Shown here one piece after another: positions 1-6,518 of a stretch of DNA of 27,657 nt. The notes under the pieces were generated by a model. That model did not search any database, was not told where the DNA came from, and saw only the letters and a program-made list of their open reading frames with translations. Each line of letters begins with the position of its first letter. Within the stretch, counting starts at the first letter, position 1. Origin of the DNA: an uncultured Clostridia bacterium (GTDB lineage: Bacteria; Bacillota; Clostridia; TANB77; CAG-508); assembly GCA_934120645.1 (NCBI GenBank), contig CAKOUO010000014.1:1-27657 (forward strand). The letters run 5' to 3'. Position numbers and translations under genes: made by a program.

Positions 1-121
1 ATAAGATATCCCATACCGTAAGGTAGTAAGATTCCACGTAGACTATGTGGTTGATAGGTTGGAGGTGTAAGTGTAGTGATACATTAAGCTGACCAATACT
101 AATAAATCGAGGGCTTAACCA
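1..121 (+). rRNA. 23S ribosomal RNA, 3' end (partial)
   Basis: The first ~120 bases match the conserved 3' terminus of bacterial 23S rRNA. This includes the GACCAATACTAATAAATCGA block at 91-110 and the final GGGCTTAACC at 111-120. The gene enters from the left edge, so only the last part is present. The 3' boundary is approximate to a few bases. It is followed by a short spacer and 5S rRNA, the usual rRNA operon order. Confidence 0.93.
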
Positions 122-212
122 CAAAACGTTAAGTAGAGAAGTAATCGGAACGAAGAATTCTAAAACTAAATTCATCTATGTATTTTTGAGTGTGCTAAGC
201 ATACTATAATTT
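122..212 (+). other. 23S-5S intergenic spacer
   Basis: This AT-rich spacer contains no tRNA. It holds a compact hairpin, AGTGTGCT at 189-196 and AGCATACT at 198-205 with one G-U pair, just before the 5S gene. That position fits a processing stem, but this role is inferred from position only. Confidence 0.5.
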
Positions 213-330
213 TCTAGTGATTATGACATTTGGGGTAATACCTGTTCCCATTCCGAACACAGAAGTCAAGACCAAATGTGCCGAAAATACTTGTGGGTTA
301 CCCTGCTGGGAAGATAGGTTGTCGCTAGAT
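213..330 (+). rRNA. 5S ribosomal RNA
   Basis: The stretch is about 118 nt long and carries the conserved 5S core CCCATTCCGAACACAGAAGT near 250-269. Its ends, TCTAGTGA at 213-220 and TCGCTAGA at 322-329, pair to form helix I. It lies about 90 bases after the 23S end, as in a standard 16S-23S-5S operon. The T-run starting at 330 probably belongs to the operon terminator. The ends are placed from the helix and may be off by 1-3 bases. Confidence 0.93.
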
Positions 331-344
331 TTTTTTTATTTTAC

Positions 345-372
345 TTGAAAAAAATATATAAAAGAATATAAT
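345..372 (+). promoter_or_regulatory. Candidate sigma-A promoter upstream of the flavin reductase gene
   Basis: The -35 element TTGAAA (345-350) and -10 element TATAAT (367-372) are 16 bp apart. The predicted transcript would start near 379, so it opens almost directly with the 19-bp hairpin at 382-427. Confidence 0.55.
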
Positions 373-381
373 ATAGATATG

Positions 382-433
382 AGCATTTAAAAGTAAATTA
401 CAAAAAATTAATTTATTTTTAAATGCTTTTATT
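382..433 (+). terminator. Long hairpin between 5S rRNA and the flavin reductase gene
   Basis: Arms 382-400 and 409-427 pair over 19 bp with a single G-U wobble and an 8-base loop. TTTTATT follows. It may be the rRNA operon terminator, or a 5'-UTR stem or attenuator of the next gene, because a promoter lies just upstream. Confidence 0.55.
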
Positions 434-463
434 AAAATAAAAAGAAAGGATAAAACAATTATT

Positions 464-1042
464 ATGTCAAAAGTAACATGGAAACCAGGAACATTTTTAT
501 ATCCAATACCAGCAGTAATGGTAAGTTGTGGAACAATGGAAAAATCAAATATAATAACAGTTGCATGGACTGGAATAATAAATACAAATCCTGCAATGGT
601 TTATATTTCTGTAAGACCAACAAGGTATTCATATAATATTATAAAAAATCAAAAAGAATTTGTAATTAACTTAACAACAAAAGAACTTGCAAAAGCAACA
701 GATTGGTGTGGGGTAAAAACAGGAGCAAAAGTAGATAAATTTAAAGAAATGAAATTGCATAAAGAAAAAGCAAGTATTGTAAAATGTCCAATGATTCAAG
801 AAAGCCCTGTATCAGTAGAATGTAAAGTAAAAGAAATAAAAGAATTAGGAAGCCATACAATGTTTATTGCAGAGGTAGTAGCAATAAATGCTGATGAAAA
901 ATACATAGATAATAAAGGAGCATTTGATATTACAAAATGTGATTTAATAGCATATGCAAATGGAAATTATATGGCAATGGGGAAAAAAATAGGAAAATTC
1001 GGATTTTCTGTTAGGAAAAAGAAAAAAAATAAAATTAAGTAA
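464..1042 (+). CDS. Flavin reductase-like domain protein (flavoredoxin type)
   Basis: This 192-residue protein resembles the flavin reductase-like, FMN-binding split-barrel family, whose members are cytoplasmic and bind FMN for electron transfer or flavin reduction. The N-terminal part (residues 4-60) has the family's PIPAVMVSCG and NIITVAWTG segments, with NPAMVYISVRPTRYS after them. The substrate or partner cannot be told from sequence. The C-terminus (about 178-192) is a run of lysines that is not part of the fold. The start ATG at 464 has an upstream AGAAAGGA. The gene is monocistronic: a hairpin precedes it, and the ribosomal cluster promoter lies 20 bp after the stop. Family assignment is firm; the specific role is unknown. 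Confidence 0.85.
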   Translation: MSKVTWKPGTFLYPIPAVMVSCGTMEKSNIITVAWTGIINTNPAMVYISVRPTRYSYNIIKNQKEFVINLTTKELAKATDWCGVKTGAKVDKFKEMKLHKEKASIVKCPMIQESPVSVECKVKEIKELGSHTMFIAEVVAINADEKYIDNKGAFDITKCDLIAYANGNYMAMGKKIGKFGFSVRKKKKNKIK

Positions 1043-1061
1043 ACTTTTTCTTAGAAATGCA

Positions 1062-1090
1062 TTGACATAAGCTAGAAAAAGTGGTAAAAT
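1062..1090 (+). promoter_or_regulatory. Sigma-A promoter of the rpmG-secE-nusG-rplKA cluster
   Basis: TTGACA (1062-1067) and TAAAAT (1085-1090) are exactly 17 bp apart. The -35 element lies in the loop of an imperfect dyad, 1043-1054 with 1072-1082, that has no T-tail. Confidence 0.85.
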
Positions 1091-1162
1091 ATTCAAGCAT
1101 ATGTTAATAAATATATGTTCACATCGTTTAAAAAAAGTATGGTAATTCGGAGGTGTATTAAA

Positions 1163-1327
1163 ATGGCAGCAAAAGGACCAAGAGAAAATATAACATTAGA
1201 ATGTACAGAATGTAAAAGAAGAAATTATGTAACTTCAAAAAATAAAAGAAATAATACTGATAGACTAGAAATAGTTAAATATTGTAAATTCTGTAAAAAA
1301 CGTACAACACATAAAGAAACAAAATAA
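1163..1327 (+). CDS. rpmG: 50S ribosomal protein L33
   Basis: A 54-residue L33 of the zinc-ribbon (C+) type. The paired motifs CTEC (residues 14-17) and CKFC (residues 41-44) can ligate one zinc ion. The frame is open further upstream to 1115, but the ATG at 1163 is preceded by a strong GGAGGTG at about 1149-1155, and the protein then begins MAAKGPREN as expected for L33. It is the first gene of the classical rpmG-secE-nusG-rplK-rplA order and is read from the promoter at 1062-1090. Confidence 0.95.
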   Translation: MAAKGPRENITLECTECKRRNYVTSKNKRNNTDRLEIVKYCKFCKKRTTHKETK

Positions 1328-1363
1328 AATCTAGAAAAAAAGCTATTTTAGGGAGGATATGAA

Positions 1364-1699
1364 ATGGCTAAAAAAGAATTAAAAAATAAAAAAGATAAAA
1401 CAAGCTTTGCAAAAAATTTCAAAGCAGAAATAAAAAAAGTAATTTGGCCAACACCAAAACAATTATTTAATAATACAGCAGCTGTACTTGGTATAGTGCT
1501 TATTACAACATTAATAGTATTTGCATTAGACTTCACTTTTGAATCTATAAACAAATATGGAGTTAATAAAATAAAACAAGTAGTAAGTAATTCAAGCACA
1601 GAAAATACAACTTCTGAAAACACAACAACTGAAGAACAAGAAAATAATAATTTAAATACAGAAAACACAAATACAGAAAATACATCAGTAGCTGAATAG
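1364..1699 (+). CDS. secE: Preprotein translocase subunit SecE, with extended C-terminal tail
   Basis: SecE is the small membrane subunit that stabilises SecY in the general protein export channel. A basic, lysine-rich N-terminus (1-20) is followed by the amphipathic segment EIKKVIWPTPKQL (residues 22-34), a hallmark of SecE. A single transmembrane helix spans roughly 38-58. Single-helix SecE proteins usually end soon after the helix, at about 60-75 residues. Here about 38 more residues follow (about 74-111), almost all Ser, Thr, Asn and Glu in TEN-like repeats. The start has GGGAGG upstream. Position between rpmG and nusG confirms identity. Confidence 0.95.
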   Translation: MAKKELKNKKDKTSFAKNFKAEIKKVIWPTPKQLFNNTAAVLGIVLITTLIVFALDFTFESINKYGVNKIKQVVSNSSTENTTSENTTTEEQENNNLNTENTNTENTSVAE

Positions 1700-1744
1700 A
1701 TAATAAGTTTAATGCCAAATAAAATCAAAAGGGAGGCTTAAATA

Positions 1745-2281
1745 ATGTCTCAAAAAGATTATGATATGAATCCAAGATGGTATGTAGTTCATACTTATTC
1801 TGGATATGAAAACAAAGTAAAAACAGATTTAGAGAAAACAATAAAAAATAGAGAATTAGAAGATTATTTTTTTGATATAATAGTTCCAATGGAAGAACAA
1901 ATTGAAATTAAAGATGGAAAAAGAAAAACAAATCTAAAAAAAGTTTTTCCAGGATATGTTTTAGTAAAAATGATAGTAACTGAAGAAACATGGTACATAG
2001 TAAGAAATACTAGAGGTGTAACAGGCTTTGTTGGATCTGGAACAGACCCTATTCCTTTGACAGATGATGAAATAAGAAATATGGGATTTGATGAAGCAGA
2101 AATAAATGTAGACTATGAAATAAATGAACAAGTTGAAGTTATGAATGGTCCATTTGAAGGCTTTGTTGGAACAGTTCAAGAAATAAACAAAGAAAAACAT
2201 AAAGTAAAAGTTCTAGTTTCAATGTTTGGAAGAGAAACACCAGTTGAACTTGAATTTTCACAAGTCAAAAAAATACAATAA
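1745..2281 (+). CDS. nusG: Transcription termination/antitermination protein NusG
   Basis: NusG binds RNA polymerase and modulates pausing, termination and coupling to ribosomes. The 178-residue length is typical. The NGN domain occupies about 10-115, beginning RWYVVHTYSGYE with the conserved PGYVLVKM near residue 70. The KOW domain follows at about 125-178 with GPFEGFVGTVQEI. A good GGGAGG lies just before ATG 1745. It sits between secE (45-bp gap) and rplK (about 60-bp gap), the universal order. Confidence 0.97.
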   Translation: MSQKDYDMNPRWYVVHTYSGYENKVKTDLEKTIKNRELEDYFFDIIVPMEEQIEIKDGKRKTNLKKVFPGYVLVKMIVTEETWYIVRNTRGVTGFVGSGTDPIPLTDDEIRNMGFDEAEINVDYEINEQVEVMNGPFEGFVGTVQEINKEKHKVKVLVSMFGRETPVELEFSQVKKIQ

Positions 2282-2340
2282 TCTGAAATTTAATAATAAT
2301 TAAGAAATTAATATGTAAATTTAGAGGAGGTGCCACTAAA

Positions 2341-2769
2341 ATGGCAGAGAAAGAAATTTCAAATATAATAAAATTACAAATTGAGGCTGGAAAAGCAACA
2401 CCAGCTCCACCAGTAGGACCAGCATTAGGTTCAAGTGGTGTTAATATTATGCAATTCGTTAAAGAATTTAATGATAGAACAGCAAATCAACCTGGAATGA
2501 TAATACCAGTTGTTATTACAGTTTATAAAGACAAATCATTTGAATTTATAACAAAAGTTCCACCAGTTGCAGTTTTAATTAAAAAATCAATTAAAATTGA
2601 AAAAGGTTCTGGAAAACCAAATAAAGACAAAGTAGCTAAAATAACTAAAGAACAAGTTAAAGCTATTGCAGAACAAAAAATGCCAGACTTAAATGCTGCA
2701 TCATTAGAAACAGCAATGAGCATGGTAGAAGGAACTGCTAGATCTATGGGTGTAGTAGTAGTTGACTAA
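2341..2769 (+). CDS. rplK: 50S ribosomal protein L11
   Basis: L11 forms the stalk base of the large subunit with 23S rRNA and L10. At 142 residues it has the family length. The N-terminal domain carries the proline-rich PAPPVGPALGSSGVNIMQF segment (about 21-39). The C-terminal rRNA-binding domain includes GSGKPNKDKVAKIT (about 90-103). The ribosome binding site is AGAGGAGGTG. It is paired with rplA downstream, as nearly everywhere in bacteria. Confidence 0.97.
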   Translation: MAEKEISNIIKLQIEAGKATPAPPVGPALGSSGVNIMQFVKEFNDRTANQPGMIIPVVITVYKDKSFEFITKVPPVAVLIKKSIKIEKGSGKPNKDKVAKITKEQVKAIAEQKMPDLNAASLETAMSMVEGTARSMGVVVVD

Positions 2770-2844
2770 TTATAGATAAATATAAAAATATTTATAAATT
2801 TTATTGGGAGAGATTATCTCGTTAAAACCAAAGGAGGAAGAAAA

Positions 2845-3531
2845 ATGAAAAAAATGACAAAAAGATATGCAGAAAGCATAAAATTAGTTGAAAAAGACAA
2901 AGAATATGATATCAAAGAAGCTTTAGCATTAATCGAAAAAATGCCAAAGGCAAAATTTGATGAAACAGTTGAATTACATGTAAAATTAGGTGTAGATTCA
3001 AAACATGCTGACCAACAAGTTAGAGGTACAGTAGTACTTCCAAATGGTACAGGTAAAACACAAAAAGTATTAGTATTTGCTAAAGGACCAAAAGCTGAAG
3101 AAGCTGAAAAAGCTGGAGCAGATTATGTTGGAGCAGAAGAATTAATACCAAAAATACAAAATGAAAACTGGTTTGATTATGATGTTGTAGTTGCAACTCC
3201 TGATATGATGGGTGTTGTAGGAAGATTAGGTAAAGTATTAGGACCAAAAGGTTTAATGCCAAACCCAAAATCTGGAACAGTTACAATGGATGTTACAAAA
3301 GCTATTAATGAAATCAAATCTGGTAAAGTAGAATATAGACTAGATAAAAATAATATTATGCATTTAGGATTTGGTAAAGTATCTTTTGGAGCTGATAAAT
3401 TAGCTGAAAACTATGATACACTTATTAGTGCTATTATTAAAGCAAAACCAGCAGCAGCAAAAGGTCAATATATTAAAAGTGTTGCTGTAACAACAACAAT
3501 GGGACCAAGTATTTTCATTAACCAAAAATAA
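2845..3531 (+). CDS. rplA: 50S ribosomal protein L1
   Basis: L1 binds 23S rRNA at the E-site stalk and, in studied bacteria, represses its own operon. The 228-residue length is typical. The family segment LGPKGLMPNPKSGTV is clear near residues 132-146, and the C-terminus has the conserved TTTMGPSI. The ATG at 2845, following AAAGGAGG, gives MKKMTKRY. A second ATG three codons later is possible but sits less well relative to the binding site. The gene ends just before the L10 leader. Confidence 0.97.
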   Translation: MKKMTKRYAESIKLVEKDKEYDIKEALALIEKMPKAKFDETVELHVKLGVDSKHADQQVRGTVVLPNGTGKTQKVLVFAKGPKAEEAEKAGADYVGAEELIPKIQNENWFDYDVVVATPDMMGVVGRLGKVLGPKGLMPNPKSGTVTMDVTKAINEIKSGKVEYRLDKNNIMHLGFGKVSFGADKLAENYDTLISAIIKAKPAAAKGQYIKSVAVTTTMGPSIFINQK

Positions 3532-3542
3532 ATTTGAATATA

Positions 3543-3640
3543 AGCCAAAGACAGTAGGCAAAATAAGTCCTACCGAGGTTAAGAGATAAAGTGTTAAAAC
3601 ACTCTTTATAACCGAGGTAAGGATATAAGAGTGTTTTTTA
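3543..3640 (+). promoter_or_regulatory. Ribosomal protein L10 leader
   Basis: The rplA-rplJ spacer contains the hallmark of the L10 leader: CCAAAGACAGTAGGC at 3545-3559, followed by a complementary CCTACCGAGGT at 3569-3579. In characterised Firmicutes, the L10(L12)4 complex binds this kink-turn-containing RNA and lowers rplJL expression. Downstream are two hairpins that cannot coexist: ATAAAGTGTT with AACACTCTTTAT around 3586-3610, and AACACTCTTTATA (3598-3610) with TATAAGAGTGTT (3624-3635) plus a T-run. Control by transcription attenuation is the natural reading. Confidence 0.88.
3598..3640 (+). terminator. L10-leader intrinsic terminator
   Basis: Arms 3598-3610 and 3624-3635 pair with one bulged base and run into TTTTTT. 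The left arm is shared with an upstream alternative hairpin, so this looks like the switchable terminator of the L10 leader. Confidence 0.75.
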
Positions 3641-3678
3641 ATTTTAAAATATAAAGTAAAACATTGGAGGTGAAAAGA

Positions 3679-4224
3679 ATGGCAAGTGAAAAAATATTAA
3701 ATCAAAAGAAAGAAGAAGTAACAAAATTAGCTAACAAAATTAAAGATGCTAAATTAGTTCTTTTAACAGATTACAGAGGAATTAATGTTGAGGCTGTAAC
3801 AGGTCTTAGAGCAGAATTAAGAAAAACAAATGCTGAATATACTGTTATAAAAAATAATATAACAAAAAGAGCATTAGAAGAAGCTGGAATCGAAGGTCTA
3901 GAAGATAAATTAGTAGGACCAACAGCTGTTATAATGAGCAGTGAAGATTATTTAGAACCAGCAAAAGCTATATATAACTTCACAAAAGATAATGATTTCT
4001 ATAAAATCAAAGGTGGAGTTGTAGAAGGTAAAGTAATGTCTGCTGAAGAAATTATAACTTTAGCAAAATTACCATCAAAAGAAACATTATTATCTATGCT
4101 TGCTGGAGCATTACTTGCAAATATACAAAAATTTGCAGTTGCACTTGATCAAGTAAGAATTCAAAAAGAAGAAAATGCAACAGCTGAGACAGTATCAGAG
4201 TCAACAGCAGAAGCTAACGCTTAA
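3679..4224 (+). CDS. rplJ: 50S ribosomal protein L10
   Basis: L10 anchors the L7/L12 dimers to the ribosomal stalk and is the autoregulator of this operon. The 181-residue form starts at ATG 3679, because the upstream in-frame TTG at 3664 lies on the ribosome binding site GGAGGTG (3666-3672) itself. Family features are LTDYRGINVEAVTGLRAELR (about 31-50), KNNITKRAL and the mid-protein LVGPTAVI. The C-terminal helix that binds L7/L12 is followed by a Glu/Ala-rich tail. Expression is governed by the leader directly upstream. Confidence 0.96.
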   Translation: MASEKILNQKKEEVTKLANKIKDAKLVLLTDYRGINVEAVTGLRAELRKTNAEYTVIKNNITKRALEEAGIEGLEDKLVGPTAVIMSSEDYLEPAKAIYNFTKDNDFYKIKGGVVEGKVMSAEEIITLAKLPSKETLLSMLAGALLANIQKFAVALDQVRIQKEENATAETVSESTAEANA

Positions 4225-4301
4225 TTAAAAAAATAAGAAAATTAAAAATAATTAGAGTTGCGAACTTATATCGCAAAATTAAATTTAGGAGGATTTAAAA
4301 A

Positions 4302-4667
4302 ATGAATAAAGAAGAAATGATTGAAGAAATCAAAAAAATGACAGTAGTAGAATTATCTGAATTAGTAAAAGCAATAGAAGAAGAATTTGGAGTATCTGCA
4401 GTAGCAGCAGCTGCACCAGCAGCTGGAGCAGTAGCTGGAGAAGCAGCAGCTGAAAAAACATCATTCAATGTAGTATTAACAGAAGCAGGAGATCAAAAAA
4501 TAAAAGTAATCAAAGTTGTTAGAGATGCAACAGGATTAGGATTAAAAGAAGCTAAAGACTTAGTAGATGGAGCACCAAAAACAATTAAAGAAAATGTTTC
4601 TAAAGAAGAAGCAGAAGACTTAAAAGCTAAATTTACAGAAGTTGGAGCTGTAGTTGATTTACAATAA
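4302..4667 (+). CDS. rplL: 50S ribosomal protein L7/L12
   Basis: This 121-residue stalk protein recruits translational GTPases. It has the usual three parts: an N-terminal dimerisation domain (1-33, EEMIEEIKKMTVVELSELVK), an Ala-rich hinge (about 34-53), and a C-terminal factor-binding domain (about 54-121) containing KIKVIKVVRDATGLGLKEAK. The start follows TTAGGAGG. The 77-bp gap after rplJ holds a small 6-bp stem (4258-4263 with 4271-4276), the only structure I see there. Confidence 0.97.
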   Translation: MNKEEMIEEIKKMTVVELSELVKAIEEEFGVSAVAAAAPAAGAVAGEAAAEKTSFNVVLTEAGDQKIKVIKVVRDATGLGLKEAKDLVDGAPKTIKENVSKEEAEDLKAKFTEVGAVVDLQ

Positions 4668-4675
4668 TTTAAAGA

Positions 4676-4712
4676 TAAAAATCGTATTAATTTATAATAC
4701 GATTTTTATTTT
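4676..4712 (+). terminator. Intrinsic terminator after rplL
   Basis: AATCGTATTA pairs with TAATACGATT around 4681-4703, followed by a T-rich tract to about 4716. It closes the ribosomal protein cluster. Confidence 0.88.
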
Positions 4713-4716
4713 TTTA

Positions 4717-4745
4717 TGGAAAAATAGCTAAATTCGTATTATAAT
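4717..4745 (+). promoter_or_regulatory. Candidate promoter of mtnN
   Basis: A TATAAT at 4740-4745 has a weaker TGGAAA (4717-4722) 17 bp upstream. It lies directly after the rplL terminator and about 30 bp before the mtnN start. Confidence 0.5.
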
Positions 4746-4774
4746 ATATATATAATAAAGAAAGAAGTGATTAA

Positions 4775-5473
4775 ATGAAAAAAATAGGAATTATTGTAGC
4801 AATGGAAGAAGAATTAGAAGAAATTAAAAATGTAATGAGTGATTTTAAAGAAAAAGAGATTAGTAAATTAGAATTTATTGAAGGAAAAATTGAGGCAAAA
4901 GAAGTTGTTCTTGTTCAATGTGGAATTGGAAAAGTCAATGCTGCAAGAGTTACACAAGTTTTAATAGATAATTTTAAAATTGAATATATTATTAATGTTG
5001 GTGCAGCAGGAGCTTTAAATCCAATGTTAAATATAGGAGACATAGTTATAGGTGAAAAACTAATACAACATGATTTTGATATAACAGCTTTTGGACATAC
5101 AAAAGGATATATAACAGGTGTTGGAGACTATATTCAAAGTGATATGGAGTTAGTAGAAAAATTTAAAAGAATAGTTGACAATCAAAATGATAAAACATAT
5201 CAAATAAAAATAGGAAATATAGCTTCAGGGGATATTTTTTGCATAGATATTTATATGAAAAACAAAATATACTCTAAATTTGATGCTGATTGTGTTGAAA
5301 TGGAAGGGGCAGCAATTGCACAAGTTTGTTATTTGGATAATATTCCTTTTATAGTTATAAGGAGTATATCTGATTCTCCAAATGGAAATAATGCTATTGT
5401 TTTTGATGAATTTGTTAAACTAGCATCAAAAAGATGTGCAAAAATATTAAAAAGCTTTTTTAGTGAAAAATAA
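4775..5473 (+). CDS. mtnN: 5'-methylthioadenosine/S-adenosylhomocysteine nucleosidase
   Basis: This enzyme cleaves the glycosidic bond of methylthioadenosine and S-adenosylhomocysteine, releasing adenine. It feeds methionine salvage and removes the methyltransferase by-product SAH. The 232-residue length is typical. Signatures are the N-terminal KKIGIIVAMEEELEEI, the glycine-rich INVGAAGALNP, the substrate-binding CVEMEGAAIAQV (near 173-184), and RSISDSPNG, whose Asp acts in catalysis in characterised members. It stands alone between terminators, with its own promoter candidate and a rather weak GAAAGAAGTGA binding site. Confidence 0.94.
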   Translation: MKKIGIIVAMEEELEEIKNVMSDFKEKEISKLEFIEGKIEAKEVVLVQCGIGKVNAARVTQVLIDNFKIEYIINVGAAGALNPMLNIGDIVIGEKLIQHDFDITAFGHTKGYITGVGDYIQSDMELVEKFKRIVDNQNDKTYQIKIGNIASGDIFCIDIYMKNKIYSKFDADCVEMEGAAIAQVCYLDNIPFIVIRSISDSPNGNNAIVFDEFVKLASKRCAKILKSFFSEK

Positions 5474-5505
5474 GTTACAAAATATGGAAAAAATTAAAAG
5501 AAAAC

Positions 5506-5534
5506 TTGATAAAAACATATATTTGTGTTATAAT
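5506..5534 (+). promoter_or_regulatory. Sigma-A promoter of the small charged protein gene
   Basis: TTGATA (5506-5511) and TATAAT (5529-5534) are 17 bp apart. The TTG that would open the longest reading frame is this -35 element, so translation must start further downstream. Confidence 0.75.
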
Positions 5535-5589
5535 ACTAGTATATTATTTTAAGAGAGGTGAAAACTTAAAACATAGTTTTAAGAAAGTT

Positions 5590-5913
5590 ATGGAAAATAC
5601 TCAAGTAAATTATAAAATAGGATTTAAAGATATAGCAAAAACTTTTATTGAATTAGTTAGTGGAAAAAAATCAGAACAAAGTAAAAGTGAAGAAGAAACT
5701 GAAAAAAGAATAAAAGAAATAGAAAAAATAGAAAATCAAATTGGTGCAACTGAAAGAATAAATTCATTAACAAGTGAATTAGAAAATCATAAAGAAAGCA
5801 AAATAAGAAAAAGAACACCAAAAGTTGAAAAAAATCAATCACAAATTACTATAAATAAAAGTCAAAAACAAGATATTAAGAAAGGTGAAGAAGAAAAAAT
5901 ACAAGAAATATAA
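5590..5913 (+). CDS. Small charged coiled-coil protein of unknown function; start uncertain
   Basis: I do not recognise this protein. It is very rich in Lys and Glu, with a predicted coiled-coil stretch (residues about 30-70 of the 107-residue ATG form) and no membrane segment or signal peptide. The start is puzzling. A promoter sits at 5506-5534 and a strong ribosome binding site AGAGAGGTG at 5552-5560. The in-frame codon at the right distance is TTA (5566-5568), which would give a natural-looking KHSFKKVMENT N-terminus. The first in-frame ATG is 5590, some 30 bases from the binding site and with only a weak AAGAAAG before it. I annotate the ATG form conservatively. The stop codon lies in the loop of the terminator. 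Frame and codon bias look coding. Confidence 0.65.
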   Translation: MENTQVNYKIGFKDIAKTFIELVSGKKSEQSKSEEETEKRIKEIEKIENQIGATERINSLTSELENHKESKIRKRTPKVEKNQSQITINKSQKQDIKKGEEEKIQEI

Positions 5914-5927
5914 AATTCTTGTATTTT
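5900..5927 (+). terminator. Terminator overlapping the stop codon of the small charged protein gene
   Basis: TACAAGAA (5900-5907) pairs with TTCTTGTA (5916-5923), then TTTT. The TAA stop (5911-5913) lies in the loop. Confidence 0.75.
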
Positions 5928-5931
5928 CATC

Positions 5932-5961
5932 TTGACAATATATCATATGCGATGTTATAAT
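5932..5961 (+). promoter_or_regulatory. Promoter of tRNA-Met
   Basis: TTGACA (5932-5937) and TATAAT (5956-5961) are 18 bp apart, with transcription expected to begin about 10 bases before the tRNA. Confidence 0.85.
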
Positions 5962-5979
5962 AAATAGCGTCAACGAAAT

Positions 5980-6056
5980 GGCGAAGTAGCTCAGCTGGCT
6001 AGAGCATCCGGTTCATACCCGGCAGGTCGAGAGTTCGAATCTCCCCTTCGCTACCA
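5980..6056 (+). tRNA. tRNA-Met (CAU), elongator type
   Basis: The 77-nt cloverleaf includes an encoded CCA end. The acceptor GGCGAAG pairs with CTTCGCT, including the G1-U72 wobble also found in the Bacillus subtilis elongator tRNA-Met as I remember it. The anticodon loop TTCATAC gives CAU, and the T-arm GAGAGTTCGAATCTC is regular. Position 27-43 of the anticodon stem is a U-C mismatch. The initiator tRNA has a different acceptor end, so this is the elongator form. A strong promoter and a terminator frame it as a single-gene unit. Confidence 0.92.
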
Positions 6057-6063
6057 AAATAAA

Positions 6064-6098
6064 AAGTATATTTCTAATAAAGGAATATACTTTTTTTT
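6064..6098 (+). terminator. Terminator after tRNA-Met
   Basis: AAGTATATTTC (6064-6074) pairs with GGAATATACTT (6082-6092), followed by a run of T. Confidence 0.88.
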
Positions 6099-6118
6099 GT
6101 TTAATTATAAAAACAAAA

Positions 6119-6309
6119 ATCCCCGCTTTAGCCGTAAGAAGTGTTGAATTTTTAAGGACCTGCTCCTAAAAACAGGTGGGTGCCTACCTAAATACTCATG
6201 GGCTTCTCACTACTAAATCGTGTGAGCTTGCACGCCATATTTACGAGATTGGCCCCTCTTACAAACTTGTAGGTTCTAAAAATTCTGTCTACACGCACTA
6301 TGCAGGGTA
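6119..6309 (-). ncRNA. ssrS: 6S RNA (SsrS-like)
   Basis: Read on the minus strand, this ~190-nt stretch folds into the long rod expected of 6S RNA, which mimics an open promoter and binds sigma-A RNA polymerase. The ends pair, CCCTGC at the 5' end with GCGGGG at the 3' end, and a T-rich tail follows. Further in, GAATTTTTAG-AACC pairs with GGTCC-TTAAAAATTC. The centre is largely unpaired, with conserved-looking GGGGCCAATCTCGTAAATAT and GGCACCCACC segments reminiscent of known 6S RNAs. There is no tmRNA-like tag frame and no protein frame. Local G+C is well above the background. Identification rests on size, architecture and remembered motifs; a covariance search with the Rfam 6S model (RF00013) would settle it. 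Confidence 0.72.
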
Positions 6310-6471
6310 AATTAATAACTATTTAATTGTTCTTTTAACTATTTATAGTTTAGCATAAAAGAAATATAAATTCAAATAAAAAAAACTTATAAAAGAATAT
6401 TTAAATAGTATTTATATTATTTTATCTCATTTTTTCATATAATATTCTTACTTTATTAAAAGTTTTTAAAA

Positions 6472-6500
6472 TTGATTTTTTAAAATTATTATGATAAAAT
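6472..6500 (+). promoter_or_regulatory. Promoter-like pair directly before a terminator
   Basis: TTGATT (6472-6477) and TAAAAT (6495-6500) are 17 bp apart. A transcript from here would begin near 6507 and meet the terminator hairpin 12 bases later. Confidence 0.4.
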
Positions 6501-6518
6501 ATACAACATGTAAAAAAT

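Noticed and set aside
1348..1728. Minus-strand ORF opposite secE
   Set aside because: It is antisense of a lysine- and asparagine-rich gene, with no ribosome binding site, and covers a well-identified gene.
6119..6309. tmRNA
   Set aside because: It is too short (about 190 nt), has no tRNA-like Ala acceptor end and no tag reading frame; the rod shape fits 6S RNA better.
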